Part shown: positions 5,067-6,465 of the stretch, piece by piece
Numbering within the stretch: position 1 is the stretch's first letter
Layout of the letters: each line of letters opens with the position of its first letter
NCBI GenBank assembly: GCA_041481895.1
Contig: JBGPCQ010000171.1
Coordinates: forward strand, 1-6,465
DNA length: 6,465 nucleotides
Origin: JAMPXD01 sp041481895
GTDB lineage: Bacteria; Desulfobacterota; Desulfuromonadia; Geobacterales; Geobacteraceae
Direction of reading: 5' to 3'
Notes under the pieces: model-generated
Database searches by the model: none
What the model was told of the DNA's origin: nothing
What the model saw: only the letters and a program-made list of their open reading frames with translations
Translations under genes and position numbers: made by a program

Positions 5067-5945
5067 TTACCCTTCCATCCCGGCCAGAACCGCCTCCAGC
5101 TCCTCCCGGCTGAAGGCATAGCTCTCCCGGCAGAACTCGCAGACCACAGCGGCTTCCCCCTGCTCTTCGATGAGACGCCGCAAGTCATCCGCCCCCAGGG
5201 CAATCAGCGCCCGCTCCACCCGCTCTTGGCTGCATGAGCAATGGAAGGCCAGCGCCCGCTTTTCCAGGGTGTCGTACGGAATGTCGGCAAAGAGCCGTGC
5301 CAGGATATCCTCCGGGGTCGCGCCACGCGCAAGCTGCTCCGACAGGCGGGGAAGGCGGCCGATCCGGTCCATGAGGAGATCGACCTCGTTATCATCGTGC
5401 CCCGGCATAGCCTGGACCAGGAACCCCCCGGCAGCCGCAATGCCGCCGTCGGGGGCCACGAGGACCCCCAAACCGACCGCCGACGGGATCTGCTCCGACG
5501 ACGTGAGATAAAAGGCGAGGTCTTCGGCGATCTCGCTCGAGTAGAGCTGCACGACCCCCTTGTACGGCTCCTTCAGCCCCAGGTCTTTGGCGACGGTGAG
5601 AAAGCCGGCCCGACCGAGAGCCCCGGCAACATCGAGCTTGCCGTCCCGGTCGGGGAGATCGACCGCGGGAACCCCCACATAGCCGGAAACCGCACCGTTC
5701 GACTCCGCCTCGACGACGATCTTCCGCAGGGGGCCGTTCCCCTCGAAACGGAGCGCCACCCGTTGGCCGGTCTTGAGGAGCGCCCCGAACAGGGCGCCGC
5801 CGGTCAGTGCCCGCCCGAGGGCGGCGGCAGCGGTGGGCCGGGTGCCGTGCCTGCGGCACGCCTCCCCGACGACTTCTGTCGTCACGCAGGCGAGGGCCCG
5901 GACCGTCCCGGCCCTGGTAATGATCCGAACCAGGTAATCGCTCAC
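5067..5945 (-). CDS. hslO: Hsp33, redox-regulated molecular chaperone
   Basis: Hsp33 is a cytoplasmic holdase: when oxidants release its zinc and form disulfides, it unfolds partly and binds denaturing proteins. The 292-residue length is typical. The N-terminal core (about 1-230) includes LGRALTGGALFGALLKTG and the G-rich segment SGYVGVP; the C-terminal redox switch has the four zinc cysteines C236-x-C238 (FHCSCS) and C269-x-x-C272 (VCEFC), so it should be functional. The start is GTG 5945, whose bases form a GTGA overlap with the stop of the upstream gene; GGGGG lies 7 bases before it. Translation is therefore probably coupled to the upstream hypothetical gene. About 160 bases separate its stop from the lipoprotein start on the same strand, with no clear terminator between them (a CCGGC/GCCGG hairpin at 5043-5062 lacks a T-tract). 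Confidence 0.95.
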   Translation of the reverse strand: MSDYLVRIITRAGTVRALACVTTEVVGEACRRHGTRPTAAAALGRALTGGALFGALLKTGQRVALRFEGNGPLRKIVVEAESNGAVSGYVGVPAVDLPDRDGKLDVAGALGRAGFLTVAKDLGLKEPYKGVVQLYSSEIAEDLAFYLTSSEQIPSAVGLGVLVAPDGGIAAAGGFLVQAMPGHDDNEVDLLMDRIGRLPRLSEQLARGATPEDILARLFADIPYDTLEKRALAFHCSCSQERVERALIALGADDLRRLIEEQGEAAVVCEFCRESYAFSREELEAVLAGMEG

Positions 5946-6463
5946 AAGAGCACCCCCACGCGCCCCACCACTTCCCCTTCATGGAAGTGGAGTTCCTTCA
6001 GAACGATATGGTCGAACGGCCGGAAGCCCTTCACCTGGCTGTCGAGCAGCCGGGCGAGCCGGGGAACCTTGACGAGGTGAACGGTGACCAGCCCGTCGCC
6101 GAAAGAGAGAAAGGGGACCTTCTCCACGAGCTTTTTCGTCAGCGAGTCGAGTGAGAAGGGTTTCAGCTCTTCCAGCCTGAGGTGCACCGTCTTGCTGCGG
6201 GGGGAAAATTCGAGGGAATGGAGAGAGAAGCGCGCCGAAAAGGGGATGGCGAAGGGGAGAGGCCGTTTTTTCAGCTTGCCGGAAAGCTCCAGGAATCCCT
6301 CGCCGACGATGAGCGTCAGGTCCTGCAGTTCCTCCTCGTCCGCCGCCTGGCTCACGAACTCCCGGTGGAGGACCTCCTGGCTGAAGCGGAACTCCCGTTT
6401 CGTCAACAAATCCCTCAGCCGCGGGTCCCGGATCAGCTTCAGCAGGGCAGCGCCCTTCAAAGC
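5942..6463 (-). CDS. Conserved-looking hypothetical protein, 5' end possibly outside window
   Basis: I do not recognise this protein. The frame is open to the window edge, so the true start may lie beyond it; a TTG at 6460-6458 would give 172 residues (TTG-K-G-A-A-L-L-K). No signal peptide or membrane helix is visible in this part. After a charged helix (LIRDPRLRDLLTKREF) the sequence alternates hydrophobic and charged residues in many short beta-strands (for example LTLIVGEGFLELSGKLKK, TVHLRLEELKPF, LVTVHLVKVP, ending HIVLKELHFHEGEVVGRVGV). Such a pattern could fit a beta-rich lipid- or ligand-binding fold, but that is a guess. It overlaps hslO by GTGA and is probably co-transcribed with it, so a link to stress or protein folding is possible and untested. 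Coding use is like its neighbours. Confidence 0.7.
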   Translation of the reverse strand, partial: ALKGAALLKLIRDPRLRDLLTKREFRFSQEVLHREFVSQAADEEELQDLTLIVGEGFLELSGKLKKRPLPFAIPFSARFSLHSLEFSPRSKTVHLRLEELKPFSLDSLTKKLVEKVPFLSFGDGLVTVHLVKVPRLARLLDSQVKGFRPFDHIVLKELHFHEGEVVGRVGVLL

Positions 6464-6465
6464 AG

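Noticed and set aside
5241..6080. 279-codon plus-strand frame opposite hslO
   Set aside because: It overlaps a certain Hsp33 gene and its translation has no recognisable features.

Overview
The window looks like a chromosomal piece of a Geobacter-like deltaproteobacterium (Desulfuromonadia). The coding DNA is GC-rich (about 63 % in lines I counted). The gene set also fits: an AroE/AroK pair, an FprA-type flavodiiron protein, an Hsp33 chaperone and an M23 envelope peptidase. This assignment is inference from style and content, because there is no rRNA or other marker.

Layout. Positions 1-927 (+) hold the 3' part of aroE (shikimate dehydrogenase) overlapping aroK (shikimate kinase) by ATGA, closed by an intrinsic terminator at 953-984. 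Positions 985-1505 carry no protein gene but are rich in structure: a 182-bp repeat element (copy A, 986-1167), a second nested inverted-repeat structure (1174-1352), a minus-strand promoter-like site (1409-1437), a hairpin (1451-1477) and a short terminator for the next gene. Positions 1506-2693 (-) encode a complete flavodiiron protein with its own promoter (2722-2750) and a strong ribosome binding site. Positions 2694-3188 are a divergent intergenic region with odd-length palindromes (2844-2919) and the inverted second copy of the 182-bp element (copy B, 2993-3174), which ends just before the ribosome binding site of the next gene. Positions 3189-4475 (+) encode a membrane-anchored M23 metallopeptidase, followed by a bidirectional terminator (4539-4566). 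Positions 4643-4903 (-) encode a small Cys-rich lipoprotein in an AT-rich patch. Positions 5067-6465 (-) hold a hypothetical protein, open at the window edge, translationally coupled to hslO (Hsp33).

How the genes relate. AroE and AroK catalyse successive steps of the shikimate pathway. The flavodiiron protein (O2/NO reduction) and Hsp33 (oxidation-activated chaperone) both suit an anaerobe coping with oxygen, but they are separate transcription units. The M23 peptidase and the lipoprotein are envelope proteins.

The most notable non-coding discovery is the pair of 182-bp elements, about 78 % identical in my hand alignment, in inverted orientation around the flavodiiron gene. They share conserved hairpins with paired (compensatory) changes, so structure seems to be selected or is intrinsic to a mobile repeat family. 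Next to copy A lies an unrelated 179-bp nested inverted repeat that could be a structured RNA.
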